From: a virus
Virus record (IMG/VR): IMGVR_UViG_3300046171_000260
Coordinates: 1 to 46,221 of that record
Direction: 5' to 3' (one strand)
DNA: 46,221 bases
Below the pieces are notes generated by a model. The model made no database searches. It was given only the letters and a program-made list of their open reading frames with translations, and was not told the origin of the DNA. This document shows, one piece after another, positions 1 through 8,971 of the stretch. Numbering within the stretch: the stretch's first letter is position 1; every line of letters begins with the position of its first letter. Both the position numbers and the translations under genes were made by a program.

Positions 1-52
1 GAGGCGGCGGCCAGGGGGTTGCTCCGAGACCGAACCAGTAACTATTAATTAC

Positions 53-211
53 CTATTTAGCTGGCTCTACTAAATCGACGAACCACCTACCCCCTTGCGG
101 CTCGGGGACCTGCCCCCACCCCCCACGGTCTACGAACGCCTGGAGTTGGGCGGGGCGGTATCGAATAGCCCGATAGGTCAGCCACAGATCAGCTGGATAC
201 TCGCGACGCAT
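53..211 (-). CDS. Small hypothetical protein between the terminase genes
   Basis: An uninterrupted 52-codon frame runs from ATG at 211 to TAG at 53 on the minus strand, antisense to the packaging genes on either side. A good purine-rich ribosome binding site (AAGGGGGTAGG) lies just upstream of the ATG, which is the main reason for accepting it. The product is basic and rich in Arg, Trp and Pro, starting MRREYPADLWLTYRAI. I recognise no domain. If the genome is circular it is the only gene between the small and large terminase genes. It could be a host-takeover or packaging accessory protein, but that is only a guess from position. The stop codon overlaps a copy of the intergenic element ACCTATTTAGCT (51-62), also seen at 8932-8943. 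Confidence 0.5.
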   Translation of the reverse strand: MRREYPADLWLTYRAIRYRPAQLQAFVDRGGWGQVPEPQGGRWFVDLVEPAK

Positions 212-276
212 GACCTACCCCCTTACCAATCGACCATAGACGCCTTAGGTAACCTGTTAGTAGCTAAATAGTTAAG

Positions 277-1632
277 TTGGGTCTTTTAGATCGCTACGCT
301 CCGGGCCCAGTATTAGAGAAGCCGACCGGAAGCGGTAGCCGATGCACAGAAACGTACGAGAGCCTCGAGGAACGGATCCTCGCCGGCTTACTACCAGCAC
401 AGCGGGAGTTCGTAGAGGATACCGACCACCTACTGCTCGGGTTTTGCGCTGGCTTTGGAGCTGGGAAGACCCGGGGCCTCTGTGCGAAGGTATTAAGCCT
501 CGCAATGCAGAATCCTGGGACCGTTGGGGCAGTCTTTGAGCCCACCCACATCCTTCTGCGCGACGTTTGGATGCGCTCCTTCGACGACTATTTAGAGGAA
601 TATCAAATAGAACACGACTTTCGGGTATCCCCACAACCCGAATATACCCTCCATTTACCTAACGGAACTACCACAATCTTGTGCCGCGCAACTGAAACGT
701 GGAACCGGATTCGAGGGCAGAACCTCAGCTTTTGTTGCGCTGATGAAATTGATACTTCTCCCCAAGATGTTGCACAAAAAGCCTCTGAAATGATCCTCGC
801 CCGTCTACGCGGCGGCCCTAATCCTCAATTTGCAGTTGCATCTACCCCAGAAGGATACAAATGGATGTACAACACGTTCGTAGAGGGAGCAGACAACGAA
901 GATCGACGATTAATCAAGGCAAAGACGACCGACAACCCCTATTTGCCATCCGGATTCGTCGAAAGTCTCTATCAAAACTACGACCCGCAGCTCATCGCCA
1001 GCTACGTGTTGGGGGATTTCACCAACCTCGCTAACACCACTGTTTATCACTCCTTTGATCGCGACCTTCACTGGTGCGACACCGAGATCCGAGATGACGA
1101 CAGGCTTTTCGTCGGCATTGACTTCAACGTAGGCGCCTGTTTCTGCCAAGTCGTTGTCCGTAGAGGGGATGAATTTCATGTAGTGGCGGAGCACTACCCC
1201 AAGGACACGCCGGAGGTCGTGCGGTTCCTCCGGGAGACCTACCCCGCTCAGCTTGAAGCGGAGAACCTCGTCGCTATTCCGGACGCGAGCTCTAGGCAAC
1301 GGACCACCACCAACGCCAAGGAGTCAGATCTATCACTTCTCCGGAAGGGCGGGCTGTCCGTGAAGGCACAATCAGCCAACCCCGCCATCGAAGATCGCAT
1401 CAACAGCATCCAAGTTTTACTATTAGCCAACCGCCTAAAAGTACATCCCAGCTGCAAGTGGTTAATAAAGAGCCTCGAGCAGCAGAGTTACTCAAAGACG
1501 GGCAAACCTGAGAAAGGTATTGGCGGCAAGGACGACATTTCCGGACCGCCCGACGCGCTGGGATACTGCATTAGTTACCTGGCACCATTGCGCCGCTATC
1601 AAACTGGCGGAAGCATGATCAAGGTGTATTGA
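277..1632 (+). CDS. terL: Terminase large subunit (packaging ATPase and nuclease)
   Basis: This is the DNA packaging motor, which pumps DNA through the portal and cuts the concatemer. In its 451 residues the ATPase shows a Walker A loop GFGAGKT (59-65) and a Walker B strand ending CCADEID (143-149). The RNase H-like nuclease follows, with acidic residues in VGIDFNVG (D272), AIPDAS (D326) and a C-terminal PPDALGY motif. Length and domain order are normal for the family. The start is TTG at 277; no in-frame ATG precedes the Walker A region, and there is no clear Shine-Dalgarno sequence. The leader carries the AGCTAAATAG element. The stop overlaps the 3' end of a convergent HNH gene by 14 bases. 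Identification is secure from the two active sites. Confidence 0.95.
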   Translation: MGLLDRYAPGPVLEKPTGSGSRCTETYESLEERILAGLLPAQREFVEDTDHLLLGFCAGFGAGKTRGLCAKVLSLAMQNPGTVGAVFEPTHILLRDVWMRSFDDYLEEYQIEHDFRVSPQPEYTLHLPNGTTTILCRATETWNRIRGQNLSFCCADEIDTSPQDVAQKASEMILARLRGGPNPQFAVASTPEGYKWMYNTFVEGADNEDRRLIKAKTTDNPYLPSGFVESLYQNYDPQLIASYVLGDFTNLANTTVYHSFDRDLHWCDTEIRDDDRLFVGIDFNVGACFCQVVVRRGDEFHVVAEHYPKDTPEVVRFLRETYPAQLEAENLVAIPDASSRQRTTTNAKESDLSLLRKGGLSVKAQSANPAIEDRINSIQVLLLANRLKVHPSCKWLIKSLEQQSYSKTGKPEKGIGGKDDISGPPDALGYCISYLAPLRRYQTGGSMIKVY

Positions 1633-2080
1633 AGTTTTGTCCGGTTCTTGCGGCGCTGACTGTGGTCTGCGCCACGCCGTAGAGCTTCGCTAAACGGGAA
1701 ACGTCTCCCCAGGCAAAATCATGCTGCTGAATAAAAGCAACCTGCTCCTCCGTCAGCAGTCGATTGTGTGCCTTGATCGGTCCCTCTCTATAGCGGTCCC
1801 GCGTGTTCTCTAGCGGTGTGCCATAGCAGAGGTTTTCTATTCGATTGTCTTGCTGACCTCCTGGTCCGTGGCGGGTGACCAGTCCTTTTGGCAGAGGACC
1901 CAGAAACGCACTAGCCACCAGCCTGTGGACCAAGTGCTCTTTGCCGCGGAGCTTGGTTCTGAGATACCCCTGGTTGTTGAGCCACTGGGATAAAACGCGC
2001 CCATGCTTGTTTCTTATACGCCCAAAATTAGATGCGCAAAAGCCGTCCTGGCCCGGAATGGGCTGCCATAATTCCTGCAT
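1619..2080 (-). CDS. HNH homing endonuclease with NUMOD4 domain
   Basis: A 153-residue free-standing homing endonuclease on the strand opposite the head genes. The N-terminus matches the NUMOD4 pattern (W-x-x-IPG-x-x-G-F-x-ASNFGRIRN, about residues 5-24). It is followed by an HNH_3-type core: HRLVASAFLG, then a TRHGPGG loop and DNRIENLCYGT. The C-terminal 45 residues (LTEEQVAFI onward, with VSRLAKLYGVAQTTVSAA) look like a helix-turn-helix that would add DNA-binding specificity. It sits between terL and the portal gene, a common site for such elements, because they cut the same conserved gene in phages that lack them. Its stop overlaps the terL stop. The element is selfish and not needed for the virion. 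Confidence 0.85.
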   Translation of the reverse strand: MQELWQPIPGQDGFCASNFGRIRNKHGRVLSQWLNNQGYLRTKLRGKEHLVHRLVASAFLGPLPKGLVTRHGPGGQQDNRIENLCYGTPLENTRDRYREGPIKAHNRLLTEEQVAFIQQHDFAWGDVSRLAKLYGVAQTTVSAARTGQNFNTP

Positions 2081-2173
2081 CAGCTTGCCTGAACAAGTTG
2101 GTCACGGGGTAGGAGGTAAGAACTCGCTATCCCGCAACTAGATTAGGTCAGATTGTCGGATTAAACTTGGCGT

Positions 2174-3826
2174 ATGGCTCCAGTTTCCGGCAGCACCTAC
2201 CCATATAGGGGTTGGCCCACGACAGGGCCGAAGCTCGTCAATTTTGGCGGCTTGAGCGGCCGGCCTTGGAGCATCACCCCCACTTCAACGGCTCCGGAAG
2301 ACCCGAGTGCAGCCACCAACGCCGTGCTCAAGATGAGCGAGGACTGGTGGCCCATCAACGTCTGTATCGGTGGCACGGCCACTGTTCGTAAATACTCAGA
2401 AGAAATCATCCCTCGCGAGCCTCGTGAGGATGATGCGGCGTATTCACGGAGGGTCTATCACGCTACCCTTCCCCCGTTCCTTCAGCGACTGGCTTCCCAG
2501 GCTGCTGGAACAATCCTCAGAAAAGGCATCCACCTCGAGGGCGGAGACGAGGAGTATTGGAATGAGTGGCGCAAAGATGTCACCGGCGATGGAACTCCGC
2601 TAAACGAGTTTGCCCGTCGTCTACTGGTTGACGCGCTTCTATTTGGCCACACCTCAATGGTCGTGGATTTCCCGAACGAGGAAGCGCCCCGCACCCTTCG
2701 CGAGGAAGTCTTAGCAACCGGCAGAAAGCCATATTTGTGCCTGGTCAATTCGCAGCAAGTTCGCGGCTGGCGCACCACCAACACCAAAGCCCAGGGACAG
2801 TTAGCTCAAGTTCGCTACATGGAGCGGGTGGTGGAGCCCGAAGGCCAATTCGGCGAAGACGTTATCGACCAAGTGCGGGTGCTCACCCCCGGCGGCTACC
2901 AGGTGTGGCGTTACGAGAGCGAAACCAACAGAGAAAACGGCTGGACGCTCCACGAGGAGGGAACAACCAGCCTGGATGAGATTCCCTTCGTCACCGTCTA
3001 TAGCAACAGGGTCGGAACCCTGATGAGTAAGCCGCCACTGCTGGAGGTCGCCAACCTCTGCATCAGCTACTGCCAGCGGTTCGCGGATTACCACCACAGC
3101 ATCCACGTTGGCGCCCAACCCATCCTGGTGCTCAAGGGCTTCGACCCTGAGAACGACAACGAGCTGGGGATGTCGGTCAATACAGCCGTGCTGCTCCCCC
3201 CAGATGGTGACGCCATGTACGTGGAGCCGACCAGCGCGGTCTACGAGAGCCAGTTACGCCTGCTGCAGACGCTGGAGGAGCAGATCAGCTCCCTGGGCAT
3301 CAGCGCCCTGGCCAAGCAGAACATCACCAACACCGCCGCTGAGTCCAAGCGTCTGGACCGGATCGACAGCGACTCGATCATGGCGATCATTAGCCAGGAT
3401 TTGGCCGGCGCCATCACCGACATGCTCCGGATTGCGGGGAAATACGCCGGCAAAGAGCCACCAATGGTGACGATTCCGAAGGACTTCGAGAACCGCCTGC
3501 TGGACGGCAACCAGATCACGGCAATGCTGCAGCTCCAGATGCAGAACCAGATCAGCCAGGAGACTCTGCTGCGGATCCTGGCCGAGGGCGAGATCCTCCC
3601 GCCTTACGTGGAAATCGACGAAGAAATCCTGCGCACCAGAGATGAAATGCACGAAGACCAGCAAAACGAGCTGGAAATGGAAGCCGCTCGCATCGAGGTG
3701 GCAGAGGTGGCAGCAGCTGATGGCGAAAACGAAGGGGGAGTCACCAGCGGTGGAGCTGCAGCAGGAGGCTCAGCCGGAAACAACACGCTGCCCACGCCCT
3801 TGAGGCCGGGTAAGCATGCCGACTGA
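2174..3826 (+). CDS. Portal protein (DUF4055-type)
   Basis: The 550-residue product sits directly after the terminase and before the Mu F-like head protein, the usual portal position. Its sequence resembles the DUF4055 portal family: an N-terminal region with SEDWWPINVCIGGTATVRKY, a middle block with LLVDALLFGHTSMVVDFP, and a helical C-terminal crown. The last 50 residues are low complexity (Glu, Ala, Gly and Ser). The portal forms the twelve-subunit ring at one vertex through which DNA enters and leaves and on which the tail docks. ATG at 2174 is the only reasonable start. The gene overlaps the next one by 11 bases, which suggests coupled translation. The family assignment rests on order and remembered family pattern. 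Confidence 0.85.
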   Translation: MAPVSGSTYPYRGWPTTGPKLVNFGGLSGRPWSITPTSTAPEDPSAATNAVLKMSEDWWPINVCIGGTATVRKYSEEIIPREPREDDAAYSRRVYHATLPPFLQRLASQAAGTILRKGIHLEGGDEEYWNEWRKDVTGDGTPLNEFARRLLVDALLFGHTSMVVDFPNEEAPRTLREEVLATGRKPYLCLVNSQQVRGWRTTNTKAQGQLAQVRYMERVVEPEGQFGEDVIDQVRVLTPGGYQVWRYESETNRENGWTLHEEGTTSLDEIPFVTVYSNRVGTLMSKPPLLEVANLCISYCQRFADYHHSIHVGAQPILVLKGFDPENDNELGMSVNTAVLLPPDGDAMYVEPTSAVYESQLRLLQTLEEQISSLGISALAKQNITNTAAESKRLDRIDSDSIMAIISQDLAGAITDMLRIAGKYAGKEPPMVTIPKDFENRLLDGNQITAMLQLQMQNQISQETLLRILAEGEILPPYVEIDEEILRTRDEMHEDQQNELEMEAARIEVAEVAAADGENEGGVTSGGAAAGGSAGNNTLPTPLRPGKHAD

Positions 3827-4661
3827 GCGAGAGCTCGAGGATGAATGGATGTTGGCCTTGCTGGCCATCGCCATGCGCTTCGAGAACGGGCTAATGAAGG
3901 AGGTGCGGCGGACGGTCTTGCAGGCCAACGCTGACCTACGCAACTTGGTTGCTCAGATGTCCCCATCTGGGTCCTTTCGGATGTTCGAGTGGGCGCGCCT
4001 GCAGCCGGAGCTCTACGAGATCTTCTCCCCGATCGACACCGCGCTGTGGGAAGCATTCCCCGACCAACTATTCGTCTTCCAGAACCAGTCCACTGAGGCT
4101 GCTCGTGACTACATTGGCCAAAGCGTCCCCAGGGATAACCCTTGGAGCCGCGGAGATCTGATGCTGCTCACGGCGGTAGCTGGCGTCAGTCTCCAAAAAT
4201 TGCTGCGGGGCGACCAGAACGCACGTCTCTCCCGGCGCATGGCGAACGACGCCGACAAGCTGGTGCGAACCAAGCTGCTTCGAGACGACCCCACTACCGC
4301 CATCGCCAACAAGGTGATGCGACTGAGCCGGCGCAACGGCAAGAACGTACCGACCAGCCGGGGCGGCACCTTCACCAATCAAATGACCACCCGAGTCAAG
4401 AATTTGATCGCCGGTGCCGTTTGGGATGTCGGCAACAAATCGACGATGCGGGTGTTTGAAAAAACCAAGCCGCAATTGTGGCGCTGGAATGCGGTGCTGG
4501 ACAACCGAACCTGCCCTATTTGCGGACCTTTAGACGGCAAGATTGTTAATAAGCCGACGAGCTTTGTCTCTACTCGTTACGGCGTACAGCAACCACCAGT
4601 CCACGCAAATTGCAGGTGTGTGATCATGCCTGTTCTAGGTACAGTGGGACCGAGCAACTAA
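3816..4661 (+). CDS. Head morphogenesis protein (Mu gpF / SPP1 gp7-like)
   Basis: A 281-residue minor head protein whose C-terminal third has the hallmark of the Mu F family. This is a region of the type WRWNAVLDNRTCPICGPLDG, followed about 40 residues later by PPVHANCRCVIMPV; the paired CPIC and HANCRC cysteines and histidine probably bind a metal. The first two thirds are helical. Family members ride on the portal inside the procapsid and help in assembly or in DNA injection. It starts with ATG inside the portal gene (11-base overlap). Confidence is high for the family and lower for the exact role. Confidence 0.88.
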   Translation: MPTERELEDEWMLALLAIAMRFENGLMKEVRRTVLQANADLRNLVAQMSPSGSFRMFEWARLQPELYEIFSPIDTALWEAFPDQLFVFQNQSTEAARDYIGQSVPRDNPWSRGDLMLLTAVAGVSLQKLLRGDQNARLSRRMANDADKLVRTKLLRDDPTTAIANKVMRLSRRNGKNVPTSRGGTFTNQMTTRVKNLIAGAVWDVGNKSTMRVFEKTKPQLWRWNAVLDNRTCPICGPLDGKIVNKPTSFVSTRYGVQQPPVHANCRCVIMPVLGTVGPSN

Positions 4662-4667
4662 GTCGGT

Positions 4668-4853
4668 ATGTCTATTTGGTGGCCAGGTCCTTGGGGCGTT
4701 GGAATCATTGGAGGCACTCCCGGCAAGCAAACCGTCGCGGAATCACCGCATCAGGCGGCCATTGCTACTCCTGAACCAGAGGAGGAGAAGGAGCCCGTAT
4801 GCCCGATGCCTACACCCAAAGCCCGCGCTCGCAAAACAGCGAAGATCGACTGA
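4668..4853 (+). CDS. Small hypothetical protein overlapping a fibre gene
   Basis: A 61-codon frame starts six bases after the Mu F-like gene and runs 55 bases into the next gene in another frame. The product begins MSIWWPGPWGVGIIGG, then becomes Pro, Glu, Lys and Ala rich. No strong ribosome binding site precedes it, although tight spacing could allow re-initiation. Its last third covers the strong GGAGGAGAAGGAG site that serves the fibre gene at 4799, so the frame may be partly shaped by that site. I recognise no family. It could equally be non-coding leader for the fibre gene. Confidence 0.4.
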   Translation: MSIWWPGPWGVGIIGGTPGKQTVAESPHQAAIATPEPEEEKEPVCPMPTPKARARKTAKID

Positions 4854-6388
4854 TGGCAGGTGTCGCCTCCGCCGCTGTTGTCTCAGGTGAACTGATCATC
4901 GGCTTAGACGATGGTCGGATCATCCGGGCCGGCTATGTCCAGGGTCCTACGGGCAGAACCGGACCCGAAGGCGCTATCGGAGCGACCGGCCAACGCGGCA
5001 TGGATGGCAACACCATCCTCAGCGGTGCGGATAAGCCCAAACCTGACGCCGGCAAAGAAGGCGACTTCTGGATCAACACGCGCGACTGGTACATCTACGG
5101 CCCAAAAACCTCAGGGCAATGGGGAACCGGCACTTACATGCTGGGTCCCAAGCACTACTTAAAAAACAGCCGGGACAACCAGGGTGGTGGCGGAACCGCA
5201 CCGTCTTCGGAGTCTGGTGGCGGTGGCACCGGTTCTGTCTTCTCTAACCAGGTTTTTCTGTCTGGGACCGGCAGAGCAATAACCGCTCCGGGCGGCAACA
5301 TCATCCCCGAGGGCAAAAACCTCTCGGTCCAGAGCAACCTCAACAAGTGGATTGAGAACTCACTCCGCGCTCTCGACACAAAGCTTCCGGTAGCGGTCGT
5401 CGACAGCCTGCCAGGCACCGGCCAATACGAGGGTGATTTAGTCCTATTTGAGGGCAAGCTCTACGTCTGGGCCGGCAGTGATTGGGTAAAAGTCACCTCT
5501 GACGGCGGCGCCCACGTTGCCCCTAACCCGCCAGTACCAGCGGAGGAGGGGCGGCTCTGGTTCTCCAACGACGAAACCGACCTCACCCTCTACATCTATG
5601 ACGGTGCAGTGTGGGTGCCTGCATCACCACCGGTCAGCCTGGATGGCATCAACACCACGATTGCCGGTATTGACGAGGAGTTGATGACGATTAATCGCAA
5701 TGTCGCGATTAACAAGAGTGAAGTTGACGAACAGCTGTTTGATTTCCAAAAAGACCAACAGCGGCAAGATGAGCGTTTGGACGCTCTGGAGAGCAACAGC
5801 GGTGGCGATGACTTTTTACCGACAGCCGGTGGTGAGCTGAAAGGCACGCTGCAAATCAACGGCAGCATGGACAACAAGATTGATCCATTGCTTTGCAGGG
5901 CCGACGGTTACTACATGACCTTTGGCGTTACCAAGACCGGAGAAGTTTTAGCGGGCACCGCACCAGCATTGCCGTTTATGGCTGTTGACGGCTGGCACGT
6001 TGTCACCAAGGGCTATCTAGACAGTCGGGTTCCTGAGCAGGGTCTATTCCATGAGACGTGGTGGACATTTAGAGCGTCTGCTGATCGCAGTGACTGCGAC
6101 AAAGGGGAGTTTTGCGCAGATGACGGCGACTTCTTTATGAGCGACAAAAACGAAGACAACCATTCATGGGGGCCGTCAATTGCCGGTGGCCGTAGCACGC
6201 AAATGTTTGTCACGATCTACTCCTCAGAGGGCAAGCTGTGCCACACATACGAGGTCAACAAAATCCATTTTCACGAGAAGTACACCAAGAAATACGTTAC
6301 TGAATTTGACTGGACTTGGTCACACGTCTCCAATGCCCTAGTTGATGGGGCTAAGTACAAAATCGTCGTCCCAGGCTTCCTTACCTGA
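4799..6388 (+). CDS. Collagen-like fibre protein, first of three paralogs
   Basis: A 529-residue structural protein with a very strong Shine-Dalgarno site (GGAGGAGAAGGAG at about 4779-4791). Residues around 48-70 are a short collagen-type Gly-X-Y run (GPTGRTGPEGAIGATGQRG), known from phage fibres as a trimerising stalk. Two Gly/Ser-rich linkers follow. Later come the module LTLYIYDGAVWVPASPPVSL, a coiled-coil stretch, a LPTAGGELKGTLQI module and a VVTKGYLDSRV motif typical of fibre shafts. The end is a probable receptor-binding head closing with YKIVVPGFLT. The gene lies among head genes ahead of the scaffold, so it may be a head fibre and not a tail fibre. The next two genes are paralogs of its C-terminal half. 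Confidence 0.75.
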   Translation: MPDAYTQSPRSQNSEDRLMAGVASAAVVSGELIIGLDDGRIIRAGYVQGPTGRTGPEGAIGATGQRGMDGNTILSGADKPKPDAGKEGDFWINTRDWYIYGPKTSGQWGTGTYMLGPKHYLKNSRDNQGGGGTAPSSESGGGGTGSVFSNQVFLSGTGRAITAPGGNIIPEGKNLSVQSNLNKWIENSLRALDTKLPVAVVDSLPGTGQYEGDLVLFEGKLYVWAGSDWVKVTSDGGAHVAPNPPVPAEEGRLWFSNDETDLTLYIYDGAVWVPASPPVSLDGINTTIAGIDEELMTINRNVAINKSEVDEQLFDFQKDQQRQDERLDALESNSGGDDFLPTAGGELKGTLQINGSMDNKIDPLLCRADGYYMTFGVTKTGEVLAGTAPALPFMAVDGWHVVTKGYLDSRVPEQGLFHETWWTFRASADRSDCDKGEFCADDGDFFMSDKNEDNHSWGPSIAGGRSTQMFVTIYSSEGKLCHTYEVNKIHFHEKYTKKYVTEFDWTWSHVSNALVDGAKYKIVVPGFLT

Positions 6389-6390
6389 TC

Positions 6391-7878
6391 ATGGCCTTCA
6401 TTTTCCCCGAAGACAAAGCAGACTTCACCGCATCCAACGGCATTGTTTACCACTGGGATGGCACTAAGTGGGTCGTCAAAGCATTCCGCAGCACTGAAGA
6501 CTTTGTTGTTGACATTGGTGATGATCCACCGGACAACCCGAAAGAAGGTGATCTCTGGTATGACACCAAGGCCGATGAGCTAACGCTGTATCTCTACACA
6601 GGTGCGGAGTGGGTGCCTGCTGCACCGCCTGTGAGCCTTGATGGCATTAATGCCACGATTGATGCTGCATTGATTGTTCAGAACGATCTGCTGGACCGTG
6701 TGCAGGCGGGCGAGGCAGAGCAAAACAAACTCAAGCTTGATATTGAGGAGCTATCTATTACAAAGGGCAGCGTTGCCCGGTACAAAATCACGGCCACCAA
6801 CATTGGTGCTGCTGGGCGTAATGGTGAGCTGTACGTCAACAACGCTGTTGCAGCTGACGTGCAGGCAATGAGCTTTGCACCGTTTGACCTAAACGGGCAG
6901 CCAATCAAGCCTTGCAACGTTGGCGACATCGTCGAGCTGGTAGAGGCAGTGGCACTGGCAAACGTCGGTGAGGTCTGCCGTTATCGGATCCTGTCCGGCG
7001 ATTCAAACGCCCTGACTGTTGAGTACCTAAGCGGTACAAATAACTTTGAAGTAGACGAAACCCAAGAGGTTTATATCTACCCGCAGAACGAGGCAGGAGC
7101 AAGCAAAGATTACGTTGACACCCAAGTTCAGCTACTGGACGACAAAAAATTAAGCCTCTCCGGCGGAACGCTTACCAACTCACTGAAGTTCAACAGAGGG
7201 AACAAAGCTAGCCCGCAATTCGGCATCGAACCCAATAGTGGCACTCCAGATACGAACATTTATGTTTTCAATGATGGTCAGCTTCGGCTTCGTTCAACCC
7301 ATACAGTCAGCATTGATGACAGGGTTGGATCTCACATTGTTTTAGACCCAAATGGGGGCGTACCAGAAACTAAGATCTACCACGTTGTCACGCCAACATC
7401 TCCCACGATGGCGGCAAACAAGGCATATGTAGATGCTCAGGTTGGCAGTGGTGGTGGCAGTACATCGGGACTGATTCTGGACCTTTGGACATACAAAGGA
7501 TCCAAAAACAATGGAAATGGTCTAAATGACGGAGAATTTGGATCCAAGAAAATGGCAGGCGATGTCATAGAGCTATACCTATCAAATAAGAATTCTCGGG
7601 GAGTGATTTACCATCCCACCAAACCCAATAGCACTGCTGAGTTTTCCCACCAAATTACGAATTCAGGTCAATCTGGGTCACCGATGACCGTTATGCATCA
7701 AGACGGGAGGTGTTTATGGTATGCAGAGACAAAAAAATTAGTCTTCAACAAAGGCACTGATGGTTATGTAATGATTGAGGCTATAAAATATACGGCCCAA
7801 TTTGATCTTCTGGTCGAAGGAGAACAATACATGTTGAATGTTGCTGGCTTCCTTTCTCCGGTGTCGGGATGGTCCTGA
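6391..7878 (+). CDS. Fibre protein, second paralog
   Basis: A 495-residue paralog of the preceding gene, starting two bases after it. Shared parts are the module LTLYLYTGAEWVPAAPPVSL, the LSLSGGTLTNSLKF shaft module, a KAYVDAQVGSGG motif and a C-terminal strand ending YMLNVAGFLS. It lacks the collagen run and has its own middle domain (about residues 125-215: YKITATNIGAAGRNGELYVNN onward). The 90-residue C-terminal domain differs in sequence from its neighbour, as expected for a receptor-binding region under selection. The ATG is preceded by CCTGATC, the same seven bases that precede the third paralog, which fits a tandem duplication. Confidence 0.72.
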   Translation: MAFIFPEDKADFTASNGIVYHWDGTKWVVKAFRSTEDFVVDIGDDPPDNPKEGDLWYDTKADELTLYLYTGAEWVPAAPPVSLDGINATIDAALIVQNDLLDRVQAGEAEQNKLKLDIEELSITKGSVARYKITATNIGAAGRNGELYVNNAVAADVQAMSFAPFDLNGQPIKPCNVGDIVELVEAVALANVGEVCRYRILSGDSNALTVEYLSGTNNFEVDETQEVYIYPQNEAGASKDYVDTQVQLLDDKKLSLSGGTLTNSLKFNRGNKASPQFGIEPNSGTPDTNIYVFNDGQLRLRSTHTVSIDDRVGSHIVLDPNGGVPETKIYHVVTPTSPTMAANKAYVDAQVGSGGGSTSGLILDLWTYKGSKNNGNGLNDGEFGSKKMAGDVIELYLSNKNSRGVIYHPTKPNSTAEFSHQITNSGQSGSPMTVMHQDGRCLWYAETKKLVFNKGTDGYVMIEAIKYTAQFDLLVEGEQYMLNVAGFLSPVSGWS

Positions 7879-7919
7879 CAATCAGCCACTTTCCATTCCA
7901 CCGTTAACCCATCCTGATC

Positions 7920-8653
7920 ATGCCTTTTACTTTTCCTGATCCCAAGTCACCCCTGAGTTCACCGGAGACAACGGCATCACTTACGCCTGGGATGCTGATG
8001 ACAGTAAGTGGCAGGTGAAAACGATTGAGTCCGAGGGCGCTTATCTGCCACTGACTGGCGGCACCATCGATGGCGATCTACACGTTAAGAAGTCAAAAAA
8101 CGAGAATATCTTTGACGTAACAGCTGATTCAGTTCAGTATCAAAAGCACGTCAGCACCGGTGAGCAACTACATCCCAGAGAGATCATTAACGCGGGCATC
8201 TTGGACAACCTGATGCACGACCCTGGCAAGTATGGTTATCTTGCCCCGTATGCAACCAAGGAATATGTCGACAACAAATTCTCTACGTGGGTATGGAATG
8301 CTGCCAAGCAATCAAATAGTAACTACGAAGAAAAGAACATCCTATGGACTTATATCGATGCTGACACTATCAAGTTGAACATATCGCAAATACCAAAAAA
8401 TGGACAAGCGTGGAGGTATCCGGGCAAGCAACATACAGCCGTTTCATTCCCAATCAACATTCAAGGAATGGCAGCAAATGGAAAACTTGTGCCTGTTCTG
8501 TGCGGCACAACATCGTCAATTCGTTCTTTAGATTTTGGCGGGTCGCCATATTGGCAGGTGTATGTACCAGCTAGCAATCAATTTATATGGACTCCTAATG
8601 CTGTTCCTAATATGACCCAAATCACGCTCACAATTCCTGGCTACTTTGCGTGA
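7920..8653 (+). CDS. Fibre protein, third paralog, broken by a frameshift near its start
   Basis: The N-terminus MPFTFPDPKSP starts at ATG 7920 and matches the start of the second paralog (MAFIFPEDKADF). The rest of the match (EFTGDNGITYAWD) lies in a different frame from about 7955, where a long frame runs to TGA at 8653. The break is at a CCCC run (7950-7953): one extra C, or two fewer bases, restores one frame of about 245 residues. The continuous part has YLPLTGGTIDGDLHV, ATKEYVDNKF and a closing ITLTIPGYFA, so it is the same shaft-plus-tip design. Alternatives are a sequencing error in the C-run, a real null mutation, or initiation at the in-frame GTG at 8015. Its 3' end overlaps the next gene by GTGA. 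Confidence 0.65.
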
Positions 8654-8922
8654 CACAGGCCCGACCAGGGCATGACGGCGTGGCTGGACCCCGGCCCTTT
8701 CGGTCCAAGGTTTTTCTTTACCGGATGTTGGCCGGGATTTTCATTGTCGAAGCTGGGTTTTTGGCATTTGCCTTTGCAAAGTGTGCTCAGAGCATTGAGG
8801 CAACACCTGATGCGACGGTGGCTAGTAAGTGTCCAAAGGTGGGCGATAGGGCGGAAACGCTTTTTGTGGCGGCTATTTCGACGACGCTAAGCCTCTTGAG
8901 TGGCGTCGACAAACCTAATTAG
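8650..8922 (+). CDS. Small membrane protein, holin-like
   Basis: A 90-residue protein that starts with GTG in a GTGA overlap with the fibre gene. It has a clear hydrophobic helix at residues 21-43 and a second hydrophobic segment near residues 69-86, separated by a polar loop with two cysteines. Two helices and a small size would suit a holin, which opens the inner membrane for the endolysin. However, it sits in the head region and far from the endolysin gene at 29251-30441, so the assignment is tentative. It could instead be a small virion or membrane protein. The last codons overlap the perfect palindrome ACCTAATTAGGT (8913-8924). Confidence 0.55.
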   Translation: MTQARPGHDGVAGPRPFRSKVFLYRMLAGIFIVEAGFLAFAFAKCAQSIEATPDATVASKCPKVGDRAETLFVAAISTTLSLLSGVDKPN

Positions 8923-8924
8923 GT
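8913..8924. promoter_or_regulatory. Perfect 12-base palindrome of the intergenic operator family
   Basis: ACCTAATTAGGT is a perfect palindrome at the junction between the membrane protein and the scaffold gene. A second family element, ACCTATTTAGCT, follows at 8932-8943. Both lie within 60 bases of the scaffold start. I see no convincing -35/-10 pair here, so any role in control is inferred from the matching elements elsewhere. Confidence 0.45.
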
Positions 8925-8971
8925 GTTATTGACCTATTTAGCTAAGATTTACGTGCAACCCTTACTCGCTG

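Noticed and set aside
8650-8922. Firm naming as holin
   Set aside because: Only two predicted hydrophobic segments and a place far from the endolysin; kept as holin-like with moderate confidence.
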